64,000 bases of DNA from Cryobacterium breve (GCF_004402375.1 NZ_SOGJ01000036.1:1015-65014); one strand, 5' to 3'; numbered from the stretch's first letter, positions 25,198-34,724 are shown. Made by a program: numbers and translations. The notes: generated by a model from the sequence alone, not told the origin.

Positions 25198-26900
25198 TGA
25201 GTGATACCCCGGAGTCCCACATCCGTTACCTCGGCGGCGAGTCCGGCCACCGCGGCTTCTTCGGCGGCACCGCCTCCAAAACCCGGATGATCCTCCTCAC
25301 CGTGTTCATCGCCGGAGGCATGGCCGGCATGGTCTCAGGGCTCGGCCTCCCCGCCCTGATCGTGGCCGTCGCCGGGGTGGGCATCACGATGCTGACCACC
25401 GCCCGCACCCACCGGGGCACGGTCCTTGAGCGGCGCCGGAAGCGCGCCCGCGCCCGGGCGCGGAAGCGCCTCGGCACGGACGAATTCGTGCCCTACGAGG
25501 TCGGGGCATGGGACCAGCTCCAAGAAGCCATCCTCCGCGGCACCAAAACCGAGAAGCAGGTTGCGGAGCGGGCTGCGCTGAAGATGCGGGCGAACCCGGA
25601 CGGCGCCGACGGCATGGGCTGGCTCCAGTACGCCTCCAACATGCCCGGCATTGCCTGGCACGCCCCGATCGGTGAGCAACCGTACCTGTCGGTTGCGTTT
25701 TCCGTGTCCGGGCAGCTGCGCGGGATGGAAACCGCCGCCGCCCTGACCCGGGCGGCGAACGCGTGGGGAAAGTTCCTGGCCCGCCGCGCCGCACCGTCCT
25801 CTTTGATCCGAAACGTGCAAACCCTGACCCGGATTCTACCGCCGGACTCGGCCCGGCAGCAGCAGTGGGTGAAGACCCGCCTGGAACCCGTGCAGGAATC
25901 CTGGACGGCGGAGCAGCGGGCGTCGTTTGAGGCGCAGAAGCTCTCCTATGACGAGGTGATCCGGAAGTCCAGTGCGAACGCGATGGTGCAGCGCCACTAC
26001 GTGGTCGTGTCTTGGCCCCTCACCCAGCAGTTCACCGACGGAGCCGGGAAATACGGTCCGGGCCGGGACGCGTGGCGGGCGTTGATGGCCGGGCAGATTC
26101 AGGCCACCGAACTGGGTTTGAACGAGGCCCGGATGGGTGACGTGCAGGCCCTGACTGCGAAGCAGACTACGGCTTTGATGTTGCACCAGCAGAACCCTCA
26201 CCTGCCCATCGACCTCACCCGGAACGTCGACCCGCTGCTGTCCGGGATCGCGTCCCGGGACGAGTTCTCCGCGCACATCGTCGACGGCGTCGACCCCACC
26301 TCCCTCGTCATGACCGAAGACGGGCCGGTGTCGCCGCCGGTGACGTGGTGGCACCGCACCGCGGCCATCCATGGTGAGAACCTCGCCGTCGCCGGCCGCA
26401 GCCCTCTCTGGTGCCTCGACCTCCTCATCGGGCGGGAACTGACCTTTGTCCGGTCGGTGTCTTTCCACCTGCACCTGGTTCCGGCGGGTCAGGCGAAAGC
26501 GAAAGCGCGCGCCGACGTCGTCCGCGACCTCGCCGGGGTCCTCGCTGACCAGCAGAAGGGGCGCCTCATCTCCGACGACAGCACCACTCGCATGTCCGCC
26601 GCCCAGCGCCGCTCCGCGGACCTCGCCGCCGGATCCCACCACCACGGCGTCGACTGGATCGGCTTCGTCACCATCTCCGCCCCCACCCGCGCCGACCTCG
26701 GCCACGCCTCCCGGCAGCTCGAGGAAGCCTGCGGGACCGGCCTCGGCATCGAACACCTCGACTGGCAAGACTCCTTCCAATCCGCCGCCTCCGGCACCAC
26801 CTGGCCCCTCGGCCGCGGCCTCCGCCCAGCAGGCGCAACCCTGGCAACCCGGGCCCTCAACCGCCTCGCCGGCCGCACCGACAAGGAAGCCATCTCATGA
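25197..26900 (+). CDS. SCO6880-family protein (VirB3 plus VirB4 N-terminal part)
   Basis: 567 residues. Two membrane helices at about 30-68 (MILLTVFIAGGMAGMVSGLG; LPALIVAVAGVGITMLTTAR), PrgI/VirB3-like, are followed by a basic linker and a long soluble region (QEAILRGTKTEKQVAERAAL ... RHYVVVSWPLTQQF ... SFHLHLVPAGQAKAKARADV) that corresponds to the N-terminal domain of VirB4. No Walker motif is present; the ATPase part is the next gene. The split is usual in actinobacterial transfer systems. Overlaps both neighbours. Confidence 0.8.
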   Translation: MSDTPESHIRYLGGESGHRGFFGGTASKTRMILLTVFIAGGMAGMVSGLGLPALIVAVAGVGITMLTTARTHRGTVLERRRKRARARARKRLGTDEFVPYEVGAWDQLQEAILRGTKTEKQVAERAALKMRANPDGADGMGWLQYASNMPGIAWHAPIGEQPYLSVAFSVSGQLRGMETAAALTRAANAWGKFLARRAAPSSLIRNVQTLTRILPPDSARQQQWVKTRLEPVQESWTAEQRASFEAQKLSYDEVIRKSSANAMVQRHYVVVSWPLTQQFTDGAGKYGPGRDAWRALMAGQIQATELGLNEARMGDVQALTAKQTTALMLHQQNPHLPIDLTRNVDPLLSGIASRDEFSAHIVDGVDPTSLVMTEDGPVSPPVTWWHRTAAIHGENLAVAGRSPLWCLDLLIGRELTFVRSVSFHLHLVPAGQAKAKARADVVRDLAGVLADQQKGRLISDDSTTRMSAAQRRSADLAAGSHHHGVDWIGFVTISAPTRADLGHASRQLEEACGTGLGIEHLDWQDSFQSAASGTTWPLGRGLRPAGATLATRALNRLAGRTDKEAIS

Positions 26901-28441
26901 CCCACCCCACCACCCCCGCAGCTGCAGCGGCCGGCACCGCGCACGGCAAACGCACCGTTACGAAGAAGCCCTGGTACGGCACCGTCCCCGGCCTGAAGAT
27001 CTTCGTCACCCCGGTGGCGACGTCGCCCGTGCTCCCGGGCGAAGAAGACGCCGCCGGACCTATCTCGGGTTCTGACGTGGTGGTGTCGTCGCGGCGGCCG
27101 GTCGATGTGCCGCCATTCGAGCGGCCCGGGTCGGTGCTGCGGGCGTCTTCGGGTACGGCGGCGCGCGGCTGGTACGCGCCCCGCCTGGCCGGGGCGCCGT
27201 CCACGACCAGGCAGGCCGAGATCCTGAACACGGGCATCATTGGGGCGCCGACCGGGATTGACGGGGTCGTCAACGGCACCGACACGCTCTCGTCGACGAT
27301 GATCAGTCACGACGCCCCCACCGCGTACAACGCGACCCCAAGGAAGCTGACCTCACCCAACGTGCTCATCATCGGCACCGTCGGGTCCGGGAAGTCCTCG
27401 TTCACGAAAACGGTCATGGTGATGCGGCCCCTTCTGCTGAAGAACCACCGGGCGGTGGTGTTCGACAAGAAAGACGAGGGCGGCGAAGGCGAATACGCCG
27501 GCGTCACCCGCCGCATGGGCACCGAACCCCTCCGCTTCGACCCCGACGGCTCCGGAACCCGCTTCAACCTGATGGACCCCCTCATCGCCCGCGGCACCGG
27601 CCTCCAAGGCCAGATGCTGCTGATCAACGCCGTCGCCCGCATCGCCCGGGGCGACACCCCAGCGACGGAATGGGAAGAGAAAGCCACCCGATACGCCCTG
27701 CAACTGCTGTTTGAGAAGTTCCAGGACACCCGCCGCGCCGCGACCACCACAGACCTGATGCCGTTCCTCGGGCTGGTGCCAACAGATCAAGGGCTGTCGG
27801 GGGAGGCGTCGGAGCGGTTCCACCAGGCGGGCCTGTCGATCCGGTTCGGCCTGCAGAACCTCCTCGAAACCTACGCCGGCGTCTTCGACGGCGAAACCAG
27901 CCGCCAAGTCGACCTCTCCCACAAGCTCACCACCTTCGACATTTCCCAGCTCCCCGACTCCGGGCCCGCGATCCCGACGGTGATGGCGATCGGGAACATG
28001 TGGCTGATGGGGCGGCTGCGTGAAGAGCGCGGGTTCGTGACGAACGTGATCTACGAAGAGGGCTGGCACATGATCGGCGGCCCCTCCGCCCAACTGGTGA
28101 AATCCAACCAGAAACTCTCCCGCTCCCTCGGCATCTCCAACGTCTTCGTCATGCACAAAGGCACCGACATCCCCCCAGACAGCCCCGGCTACACCGTCGT
28201 CCAAGAAGCCCAAACCGTGTACGCGTTCCGCCAGGACCGCCCCGAAGACGCCCGCTGGGCGCAAGAAACGTTCAACTTCGCCCCCGACACCGCCGCCACC
28301 CTCATGCAGTTGAATCCGGGGCACTGCGTGTTCAAGTACGGGTCCAACCCGGAAACCCACATCCGCCACATCCGCTCGGACTGGGAAGTGGAAGTCACCA
28401 ACACCGACTCCGCCATGGCCGCCGGCAACGCCACCACCTAG
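26897..28441 (+). CDS. VirB4-like conjugation ATPase (C-terminal half)
   Basis: 514 residues. Walker A is IIGTVGSGKSSFTKTVMVM, preceded by the VirB4-type ISHDAPTAYNATPRKLTSPN; the Walker B/catalytic region is VIYEEGWHMIGGPSAQLVKS. The family segment LSRSLGISNVFVMHKGTDIP and a C-terminal NPGHCVFKYGSNPE follow. Together with the preceding gene it rebuilds a full VirB4, the ATPase that powers assembly and substrate transport. Confidence 0.88.
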   Translation: MTHPTTPAAAAAGTAHGKRTVTKKPWYGTVPGLKIFVTPVATSPVLPGEEDAAGPISGSDVVVSSRRPVDVPPFERPGSVLRASSGTAARGWYAPRLAGAPSTTRQAEILNTGIIGAPTGIDGVVNGTDTLSSTMISHDAPTAYNATPRKLTSPNVLIIGTVGSGKSSFTKTVMVMRPLLLKNHRAVVFDKKDEGGEGEYAGVTRRMGTEPLRFDPDGSGTRFNLMDPLIARGTGLQGQMLLINAVARIARGDTPATEWEEKATRYALQLLFEKFQDTRRAATTTDLMPFLGLVPTDQGLSGEASERFHQAGLSIRFGLQNLLETYAGVFDGETSRQVDLSHKLTTFDISQLPDSGPAIPTVMAIGNMWLMGRLREERGFVTNVIYEEGWHMIGGPSAQLVKSNQKLSRSLGISNVFVMHKGTDIPPDSPGYTVVQEAQTVYAFRQDRPEDARWAQETFNFAPDTAATLMQLNPGHCVFKYGSNPETHIRHIRSDWEVEVTNTDSAMAAGNATT

Positions 28442-28481
28442 AGCCCCCGCCATGTAGAAAGGCATACTCGGCACCGGGCTC

Positions 28482-29525
28482 GTGGTCCTGCTCGTGGTCC
28501 TCTTCACCGGGCTGCTCCTCGTCACCGGCGGCGGCCCCGGCACCGGCGCCTGCGCCGCTGTGGCTGCGAACCCGCAGGGCGCCGCCGACCGCACACCGGT
28601 CGCCGGGTACCAGGGCGACCAACTCGTCAACGCCGCCCTGATCATGAACGCCGGCCGGGCCGCCGGCGTCAACGTGCACGGGCAAACCATCGCCGTCATG
28701 ACCGCCATGGGCGAATCCACACTCCGCAACCTCAACTACGGCGACACCGTCGGCCCCGACTCCCGGGGCCTGTTCCAACAACGCAACACCTGGGGCACCC
28801 TCGCCGAGCGCATGAACCCCACCCAAGCCGCCGGGTTCTTCTTCCAACGCCTCGTCACTGTCCCAAATTGGGACACGCTGGCGCCTACGGCGGCGGCGCA
28901 CGCCGTGCAGATCAACGCCGACCCGAACCACTACACGACCTACTACGACCAGGCGAAAGAGGTCGTGGCCGCTCTCACGACGGGCGACGCAGCGTGCGCG
29001 GCCGGCGTTGGCAGTGACGCGCGGGTGTTGGCGGCGGCCCTGGTGGTCAAGATCGACGCGGGCATCATCACCGGGTTGTCGCCGGATCACCTGCGCGAGA
29101 TCCGGTGGATCGCCGCCGGCGAAACCCGCCCGAACTGCGGCATCGACACCCGCATCCTGCAAGTCCTCACCATGGCCACGAACATGTTCGACGCGGTCGG
29201 GATCTCCGACATCAACCGGGCCTGCACCGGCCAGATCCTCGGCTCCGGCCTCTCGTCGCCGCACTCCGCTAACGGTGGCGGCCACGCGGTCGACTTCTAC
29301 TCCTTCGACCGGATGCCCACCACCGGTGCCGACGCGAACGCCCTGAAGCTCTTGAAGGCGCTCAGCCCGGTGATGCCGGCCGGGTCCGGGGCCGGCCAGA
29401 ATCAGTGCCGCGCCGACGCCGGCGTGAGCCTGGACCTGTCGATGAAGCAATTCCGGGACGACTGCAACCACGTCCACATCGCCGTCAACCCAAACAGCAC
29501 CGACCCCATGAAACTCAGCAACTAA
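28482..29525 (+). CDS. secreted peptidoglycan hydrolase of the transfer system
   Basis: 347 residues from GTG at 28482. After a hydrophobic N-terminus (VLLVVLFTGLLLVTGG) comes a lysozyme-like domain with IAVMTAMGESTLRNLNYGD (catalytic-type Glu) and DSRGLFQQRNTWG, then a C-terminal M15-like metallopeptidase domain with SSPHSANGGGHAVDFYSFD and CNHVHIAV (zinc H...D...H set). It would open the cell wall for the transfer channel. Oddly, the natural start ATG at 28452 is followed at once by TAG, then AAAGGC; the usual positively charged signal start (M-x-K-G-I-L-G) is therefore interrupted. Confidence 0.8.
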   Translation: MVLLVVLFTGLLLVTGGGPGTGACAAVAANPQGAADRTPVAGYQGDQLVNAALIMNAGRAAGVNVHGQTIAVMTAMGESTLRNLNYGDTVGPDSRGLFQQRNTWGTLAERMNPTQAAGFFFQRLVTVPNWDTLAPTAAAHAVQINADPNHYTTYYDQAKEVVAALTTGDAACAAGVGSDARVLAAALVVKIDAGIITGLSPDHLREIRWIAAGETRPNCGIDTRILQVLTMATNMFDAVGISDINRACTGQILGSGLSSPHSANGGGHAVDFYSFDRMPTTGADANALKLLKALSPVMPAGSGAGQNQCRADAGVSLDLSMKQFRDDCNHVHIAVNPNSTDPMKLSN

Positions 29526-29598
29526 TGCCCCACCCCCAGGCGCACCGCGCCACCCAGAACCCCAGACAGTCCGTGTTCGTGGCGGCAAGGAGAACCCT

Positions 29599-31353
29599 GT
29601 GATCGACTGGAAAGCCCGCATCATGACCGGCCTCCTCGCCCTCCTCGCCGCCCTCAGTCTGCTTGTGGCCGTGCACGCGGGCGCGATGATCACCCCCACC
29701 GGGACGACCTACCCGTGGAATCCCGCCGCCCTGGTGGGGGATTTCCTGTTCCGGGACGCACCGTGGCCGCCCGCGGCAACCTGGACCAGCGTGGTGGCCC
29801 TGGTCCTCGCCGTGGCCTTATTTGCGTTCATCCTGGCCAAGCAGGCCCAGTGGGCGTCGACCAAGCGCAACAACGTGGCGCTGCGGCACATGGCCACGCC
29901 CCGGCAGTCCGCGGTGCTGCGGGAGAAGCTGCGGGCGAAGGAGGCGGCGCAGCTGCACCCGGCCGCGGTGAATCTGCCGGCGGGGGAGCGGGTCGGCCGG
30001 CTCGTCGGGCGGGGGAACCGGTGGGTGTATCAGGGGTGGCGGGACCTCGGCGTCTACGTGTTCGGCACCGGCCGCGGGAAAACCTCCGCCCTCGTCATTC
30101 GGCACATGCTCGAAGCCCCCGGCGCGGCCATTATGACGTCCAACAAAGTCGACGGTGTTCGCGAAACCCTCGCCGGCCGTGCCGGCCACGGCCAGGCGTT
30201 CATCTTCGACCCCAACCGCATCTACCGGCTCGACCCGCAGCCCGACTTCGTGTTCAACCCGCTCGAGTACATTCGAAGCGCCGCGGACGCCCGGGAGCTG
30301 GCCGCGATCTTCGAGGCCTCCACCCGGAAAGCGTCCGACCGGGGCGGGGATTCCCAGTTCGATACGGCCGGGCGGGACATGCTCGCGTACTTCTTCTACG
30401 CCGCCGCCCTCGAGCAGGAACCCCTCTCTCAGGTGTTCGCGTGGATCGCCCGCGCCGAGGGGTACGACGTGCAGCAGATCCTCGCCCGTCACGGCAAAAC
30501 CGGGCCGTCCTCCACGATCGAGGGCATCCTGAGCTGGCCGGACAAAACCAAGGGCAGCGTCTACGCCACCGCGCAGCGGATGGCGTCCGCTCTTGCGGAC
30601 GACGATCTCCTCGCCTGGACCGACACGTCCGGGGTTCGCCGGTTCGACCCGGCCGCGTTCATCACCAGCACCGACACCCTCGTGCTCCTCTCCAAAGACG
30701 GTGAAGGATCCGGCGGCGCCATCCTCACCGCCCTCATCCGCGCCATCTGCACAACCGCCGAAACCGCTGCGCAGCGAAACGGCGGCCGGCTCCCCGTCCC
30801 GCTCGTGATGGAGCTCGACGAGTGCGCGAACATCGTCCGCTGGCCCGAACTACCCTCCGTGTATTCCTTCTACGGATCCATGGGCATCATCCTCAACTCC
30901 TACTTTCAATCCCGCGCCCAAGCGATCGACGCGTTCGGGAAAGACGGCTGGCAAACCCTCTGGGACGCCGCCGCCACCCGCGTCTTCGGCGGCGGGTCCG
31001 GCGACGACGACTTCCTCCGGTCTTTGGCTGCCCTCATCGGTGAGCACGACGAAATCACCTACGGCAGCTCCACCGGCAAAGACGGCCACCAATCCACCTC
31101 CACCAACACCCGCAAGGTCAACACCCTCGACATCGCCGCCCTTGGCTCCCTCCCCGAATGGCGCGCCATCGTCTTCAGCTCCAAATGCCGACCCGTCATG
31201 GTCAACACCGTCCCCTGGTTCCGCGACAAAACCCTCACCACCACCATCAACCGCACCCCAACCAGGACACCGAACCCCGTGCCAACGCCGGTCCCGGTGC
31301 CGGTGCCGGCGCCGGACGACACCACTGCAGCGGAGGTAGCAGCCCATGGCTGA
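29599..31353 (+). CDS. VirD4/TraG-like type IV coupling protein
   Basis: 584 residues. Two membrane helices at about 10-32 and 62-80, then the AAA-type ATPase with Walker A VYVFGTGRGKTSALVIRHML and Walker B VPLVMELDECANIVRWPELP, and the T4CP segments GAAIMTSNKVDGVRETLAG and FQSRAQAIDAFG. The C-terminus is proline-rich (PTPVPVPVPAP). It brings the relaxosome to the channel and pumps DNA. Last large gene of the transfer operon; no relaxase gene is recognisable in this window. Confidence 0.9.
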   Translation: MIDWKARIMTGLLALLAALSLLVAVHAGAMITPTGTTYPWNPAALVGDFLFRDAPWPPAATWTSVVALVLAVALFAFILAKQAQWASTKRNNVALRHMATPRQSAVLREKLRAKEAAQLHPAAVNLPAGERVGRLVGRGNRWVYQGWRDLGVYVFGTGRGKTSALVIRHMLEAPGAAIMTSNKVDGVRETLAGRAGHGQAFIFDPNRIYRLDPQPDFVFNPLEYIRSAADARELAAIFEASTRKASDRGGDSQFDTAGRDMLAYFFYAAALEQEPLSQVFAWIARAEGYDVQQILARHGKTGPSSTIEGILSWPDKTKGSVYATAQRMASALADDDLLAWTDTSGVRRFDPAAFITSTDTLVLLSKDGEGSGGAILTALIRAICTTAETAAQRNGGRLPVPLVMELDECANIVRWPELPSVYSFYGSMGIILNSYFQSRAQAIDAFGKDGWQTLWDAAATRVFGGGSGDDDFLRSLAALIGEHDEITYGSSTGKDGHQSTSTNTRKVNTLDIAALGSLPEWRAIVFSSKCRPVMVNTVPWFRDKTLTTTINRTPTRTPNPVPTPVPVPVPAPDDTTAAEVAAHG

Positions 31354-31753
31354 ACACGACGACTACGACTCGACCGGCACGGAAGAGGACGCGGTCGACG
31401 TCCGCCAAATGTTCCTCGACTGGCTGACCAGCCACCTCGCCACCGTCGAGGTCGTCGGCACCAAACCAACACCGTGGTGCACCCAATGGTGGCTACACCC
31501 CGAGGTAGTCGCCCGGTTCAAAGCCCTCTGGCAGGCCAGCATGCAAGCCGAAGCCAGCGTCATGGACGGCGACGCCGGCGCCGTCTCGTCCTGGTGGATC
31601 AACCACTGGGACCGCCACGCCGCCGTCATCTTCGACAAGGGCAACGGGCCCTTCCGCGACTGCGACCCCGACCAAGGACACCTCCACCGCCGCAAAGACA
31701 CCACCGCCAGGATCGTGCCGACGTCGATGCCACCTGACGACGTGGAGTTATAG
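31346..31753 (+). CDS. DUF4913 protein
   Basis: 135 residues, starting inside the end of the coupling protein gene (8-nt overlap). It reads MFLDWLTSHLATVEVV, WCTQWWLHPEVVARFKALWQ and SSWWINHWDRHAAVIFDKGN, the tryptophan-rich pattern of DUF4913. The family accompanies VirD4-type genes on actinobacterial elements; role unknown. Confidence 0.8.
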   Translation: MAEHDDYDSTGTEEDAVDVRQMFLDWLTSHLATVEVVGTKPTPWCTQWWLHPEVVARFKALWQASMQAEASVMDGDAGAVSSWWINHWDRHAAVIFDKGNGPFRDCDPDQGHLHRRKDTTARIVPTSMPPDDVEL

Positions 31754-32112
31754 AGGACGGGGCTGCTGAAGAGACGGTCTATCTGCGCCCTCGATGCCCA
31801 GACCAGGCGTACGCTCCCCGACATGGACAAACGCACAGACCTTGCCCACCGTGCCCGTCCTACACCACCAGATGCACAATCACTGGATCCATCAAGCACT
31901 CTTACTGGATATGTCCCGTCTGTCGAATCCCGGTCCTCATCCGATACCGAGCGCTCCCGCCGCGACACTTCTTCCCCGCCAAACTGCGGGGAAGAAGCGA
32001 CTGACCTTGCCGGCTGCATGAGCCGGGAGAGTGCCCCCGAAGGAACCCCAAACGGGCCAAACAGCGTCTCTAACGCCGAATAGAATCACGTTCGTTTTCC
32101 TAGGAGCATCCC
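31754..32112. other. region with a start-less zinc-ribbon-like frame
   Basis: No clear gene. One rightward frame, open from 31740 to a stop at 32002-32004, reads RPCPPCPSYTTRCTITG then SIKHSYWICPVCRIPVLIRY, with C-P-P-C and C-P-V-C pairs like a zinc ribbon, but it has no ATG, GTG or TTG. A different frame with an ATG (31823-32083) gives an 86-aa serine-rich product without recognisable features and is probably a shadow. This is the junction between the transfer operon and the lanthipeptide cluster. Confidence 0.35.
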
Positions 32113-33417
32113 TTAGCGGGACGTGGCCCCGAGTTGAGCGTTGAGAACCTCCAATGCGCCTATCGCCAGGACGTTAAGTTGATCGGGAGGCAGCCAACGA
32201 GCAGCCGCTTCAGCGATATCAGAGCTGTCCGGTGGCGCAAGAAGTCTAGGAAGAGAACCAATGCTTTCAGGGCCGTTCCGAAAATAACTCTGTGCGACTT
32301 CATACGCCAGCGCTGAGTTCGAGGTTGCAGGACGCGCTGACCTTGCCTCCAAAATGCGCCCCACTTCACGTAGCGTCTCGACCTTCTGGAGTTGTGCACC
32401 GGCATTTTCGATTGTTCGCTTGGCCAGCGCCAGTGCCTCCCCTACCCGGTCGACAGGCGTTGTGAATGTAAACATCCACGACGCCTCACACCCAAATTCG
32501 GCGAGTTGCGAACTCGTTCCATAGGTCAGACCGCTGTCCGCCCGCAAAACGGTGTTCAACGAACCTGGTATTTCTGATGCGAGGTAGGCCCCAATCCATT
32601 TCAGGGCTTGCCAGACTTCTGAGGACGATCCCGGAACCTCACGGGACATAACAATTCGACATGGGCGTGATTCTGAAGCATCGATGAAAGCGTTCCGCCC
32701 GCCGATCACTTCGTGGGCCTTCAGGCGACGCGGGCCCAGCGCCGGTGCGGACTTCCGTCGATAGCGTCGTTCAGATGAAGAGATCAGCGTTCCGACGTCA
32801 TCGCCGACGACGATCAGAGCGGCTCTCTCCATTGTTAGCCAGGTAGCCGAATAGTCGCGGACTTCCTGCGCGGACACGGCCAGAAGGCCGTTTCCCGGTC
32901 CAGCTGACGGGAGCCGCGCGCGGGCTGCCCGCGGGAACGTAAGGTCTTGCACCATTGCACGAATCTGAAGTTCTATGTTTTGTGATCGAATCCGATTGCG
33001 GGCGAGAGCCTCTTCTACTGCATGGCCGCCAAAAGCCAGGTCGTCGAGGTTTGTCATGACTGAGGAAATGGACTCGACGACAGTCTTTGCCTCACGCCTG
33101 CTGGTGTTCACAACGATTTGGGGTCCCCAATATCCAGGTTCAGCGGCAATTTCGTCGATTCCGAACTTGCTGCGAAGTGCCTCGACAAGGCAGTCTGCAG
33201 CTAACGCCGCTATACCCTCCAAACCTGGTGGTTCGTGTCGAAGGTCGGCGGAATACGCAACGCGGATATGGCAACGATCTGAAGTAGAGACCTCCACTCC
33301 AAACGCATCGATACCAGCGCTCGTGCCGGCGATCACTCGCGGCGGTACTGATGTAGTTGTTCTCCGAATTTCGGGTCTCGCCTTTGCAATCCACTTCGGC
33401 ACAGATGTTCCGTTCAT
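32113..33417 (-). CDS. M16-family peptidase-like protein, non-catalytic partner
   Basis: 434 residues. It has the fold pattern of M16B peptidases (HEPPGLEGIAALAADCLVEA; ARLPSAGPGNGLLAVSAQEV; C-terminal LRADSGLTYGTSSQLAEFG, which carries the R/Y substrate-binding segment) but lacks the zinc-binding H-x-x-E-H. The neighbouring gene has that motif; their 4-nt overlap suggests a heterodimer of catalytic and partner subunits. Such M16B pairs (for example PttP1/PttP2 of Paenibacillus) remove class III lanthipeptide leaders, which suits its place in this cluster. Assignment by motif and context. Confidence 0.78.
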   Translation of the reverse strand: MNGTSVPKWIAKARPEIRRTTTSVPPRVIAGTSAGIDAFGVEVSTSDRCHIRVAYSADLRHEPPGLEGIAALAADCLVEALRSKFGIDEIAAEPGYWGPQIVVNTSRREAKTVVESISSVMTNLDDLAFGGHAVEEALARNRIRSQNIELQIRAMVQDLTFPRAARARLPSAGPGNGLLAVSAQEVRDYSATWLTMERAALIVVGDDVGTLISSSERRYRRKSAPALGPRRLKAHEVIGGRNAFIDASESRPCRIVMSREVPGSSSEVWQALKWIGAYLASEIPGSLNTVLRADSGLTYGTSSQLAEFGCEASWMFTFTTPVDRVGEALALAKRTIENAGAQLQKVETLREVGRILEARSARPATSNSALAYEVAQSYFRNGPESIGSLPRLLAPPDSSDIAEAAARWLPPDQLNVLAIGALEVLNAQLGATSR

Positions 33418-34673
33418 GTCTTGCTCGGCAAGACAACGATGTGCGAGCCAGAAACAAACCAGGCGCAGGCCAAATCCTGCGCCGAGGCGAGGCTGAGTTG
33501 GGTCAAGCGGTCTCCGCGCATGCCAGTGCCGTCCTTCCCAAACCCGTTTCTTGCCATGACCGCTGCTCTTTCACCCAGCTCGCGCAAAGAGTCGTTGTAT
33601 TCGCGAAAGAGTGTCTCTAGCGCTTGCGTCCAAAGGTCCGTCGATAGGTCGTGCCGCTCGATCTGTGACCAGGCCTCGTAGAAGAGTTCCGCAAACCGAA
33701 ACGATATTCCTGGTTCGGGTGATGTCAGGCTGATGGAGCCGAGACTGTCTTCATCTCGGAGCGGGCGGATCTGAAGCCTGACCGACACATTGCTTCCTGC
33801 GAGAGATGCCCGCTGTTGGAGGTCTGTAGCCATAGCCTGACTCGCCAAGTGGACCGCAGTGAATCTTGGGTCGCTTGCGGAGGGGATGTTGAAGAGGACC
33901 CGGAAAGCTGATCCCCCGCGTAGCGGTAGATAGATGTTCTTGCGCAGCCAAATTGGCTCTCGGGCCGGATACCAAGCCGTCTCTACAGCGTGCGCGTCAC
34001 CGAAATAATAGTTCGTTGCCTCAAGAGCGCGGCCTTCATCCACTGCCCCCGCAATGGCCACCACGATCGAAGAGGAATATATTTTATTGTCAATGAACTC
34101 GGCCACCATGCGGGGAGTTAGGTTACGGATTGCAGCCGGGTCGCCCACGGGGGGACGCCCGTACGGGCTGTCCGCACCTCGTAGTAGTGCTAGCGCTACG
34201 CTAAACCAGCCGCCAAACGGGTCCGAGGAGAGGCGGAGTGCTCGCTCGTTGTCGATGACATCGGCCTCTTTTTCGATCGCGAGTTGCGTGACTTTTTCAG
34301 CGACGGTGAAGAGGCGATCAGCTTCCATCCAGAGCAATAGATCAAGAGACTCTGACGGCACCTCACTTGACAGAGCGAGATGCTCGTAGCCGGTGCTGGC
34401 GGCGAATCGGCCGCCAAGAACCGCGATGGTCCTCGCGTATTCGCCTTGTTCGAGGTCCCGCGCCTGGCCGAACAAGAGATGTTCAACAAGGTGAGCCATT
34501 CCGGGAGAGGTCTGGGGATCGTCCCGGGAGCCGAACCCCAATTGCACCTGAACGGCGACTCGAGTGGACTTGTGATCAGTCGCCACGCACGTTCTCAGAC
34601 CGCTGCTGTGCGTGCTGGATCGCGATTGAAAACCGAGCAATGCCTCGCTGGTCGCGAACGGTTGGGGTGTCAA
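33414..34673 (-). CDS. M16-family zinc peptidase, probable leader protease
   Basis: 419 residues from TTG at 34673 (weak ribosome site; no ATG in frame upstream). It carries the inverted zinc motif GMAHLVEHLLFGQ (H61, E64, H65) and the distal glutamate in EKEADVIDNERALR (about E143), so it should be an active M16B endopeptidase. With the gene downstream it likely forms a two-subunit protease that trims the lanthipeptide leader. It lies after the precursor gene beyond a strong hairpin, which would reduce its expression relative to the precursor. Confidence 0.85.
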   Translation of the reverse strand: MTPQPFATSEALLGFQSRSSTHSSGLRTCVATDHKSTRVAVQVQLGFGSRDDPQTSPGMAHLVEHLLFGQARDLEQGEYARTIAVLGGRFAASTGYEHLALSSEVPSESLDLLLWMEADRLFTVAEKVTQLAIEKEADVIDNERALRLSSDPFGGWFSVALALLRGADSPYGRPPVGDPAAIRNLTPRMVAEFIDNKIYSSSIVVAIAGAVDEGRALEATNYYFGDAHAVETAWYPAREPIWLRKNIYLPLRGGSAFRVLFNIPSASDPRFTAVHLASQAMATDLQQRASLAGSNVSVRLQIRPLRDEDSLGSISLTSPEPGISFRFAELFYEAWSQIERHDLSTDLWTQALETLFREYNDSLRELGERAAVMARNGFGKDGTGMRGDRLTQLSLASAQDLACAWFVSGSHIVVLPSKT

Positions 34674-34724
34674 GGTGCAGGTCCGATCTCGAACAGGGCT
34701 CGAGGCCGCGTCCTCATAGTGAAT

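Noticed and set aside
31823..32083. An 86-codon rightward frame as a gene
   Set aside because: Weak ribosome site, low-complexity Ser/Pro/Arg composition and no family; the alternative frame has more protein-like sequence but no start.
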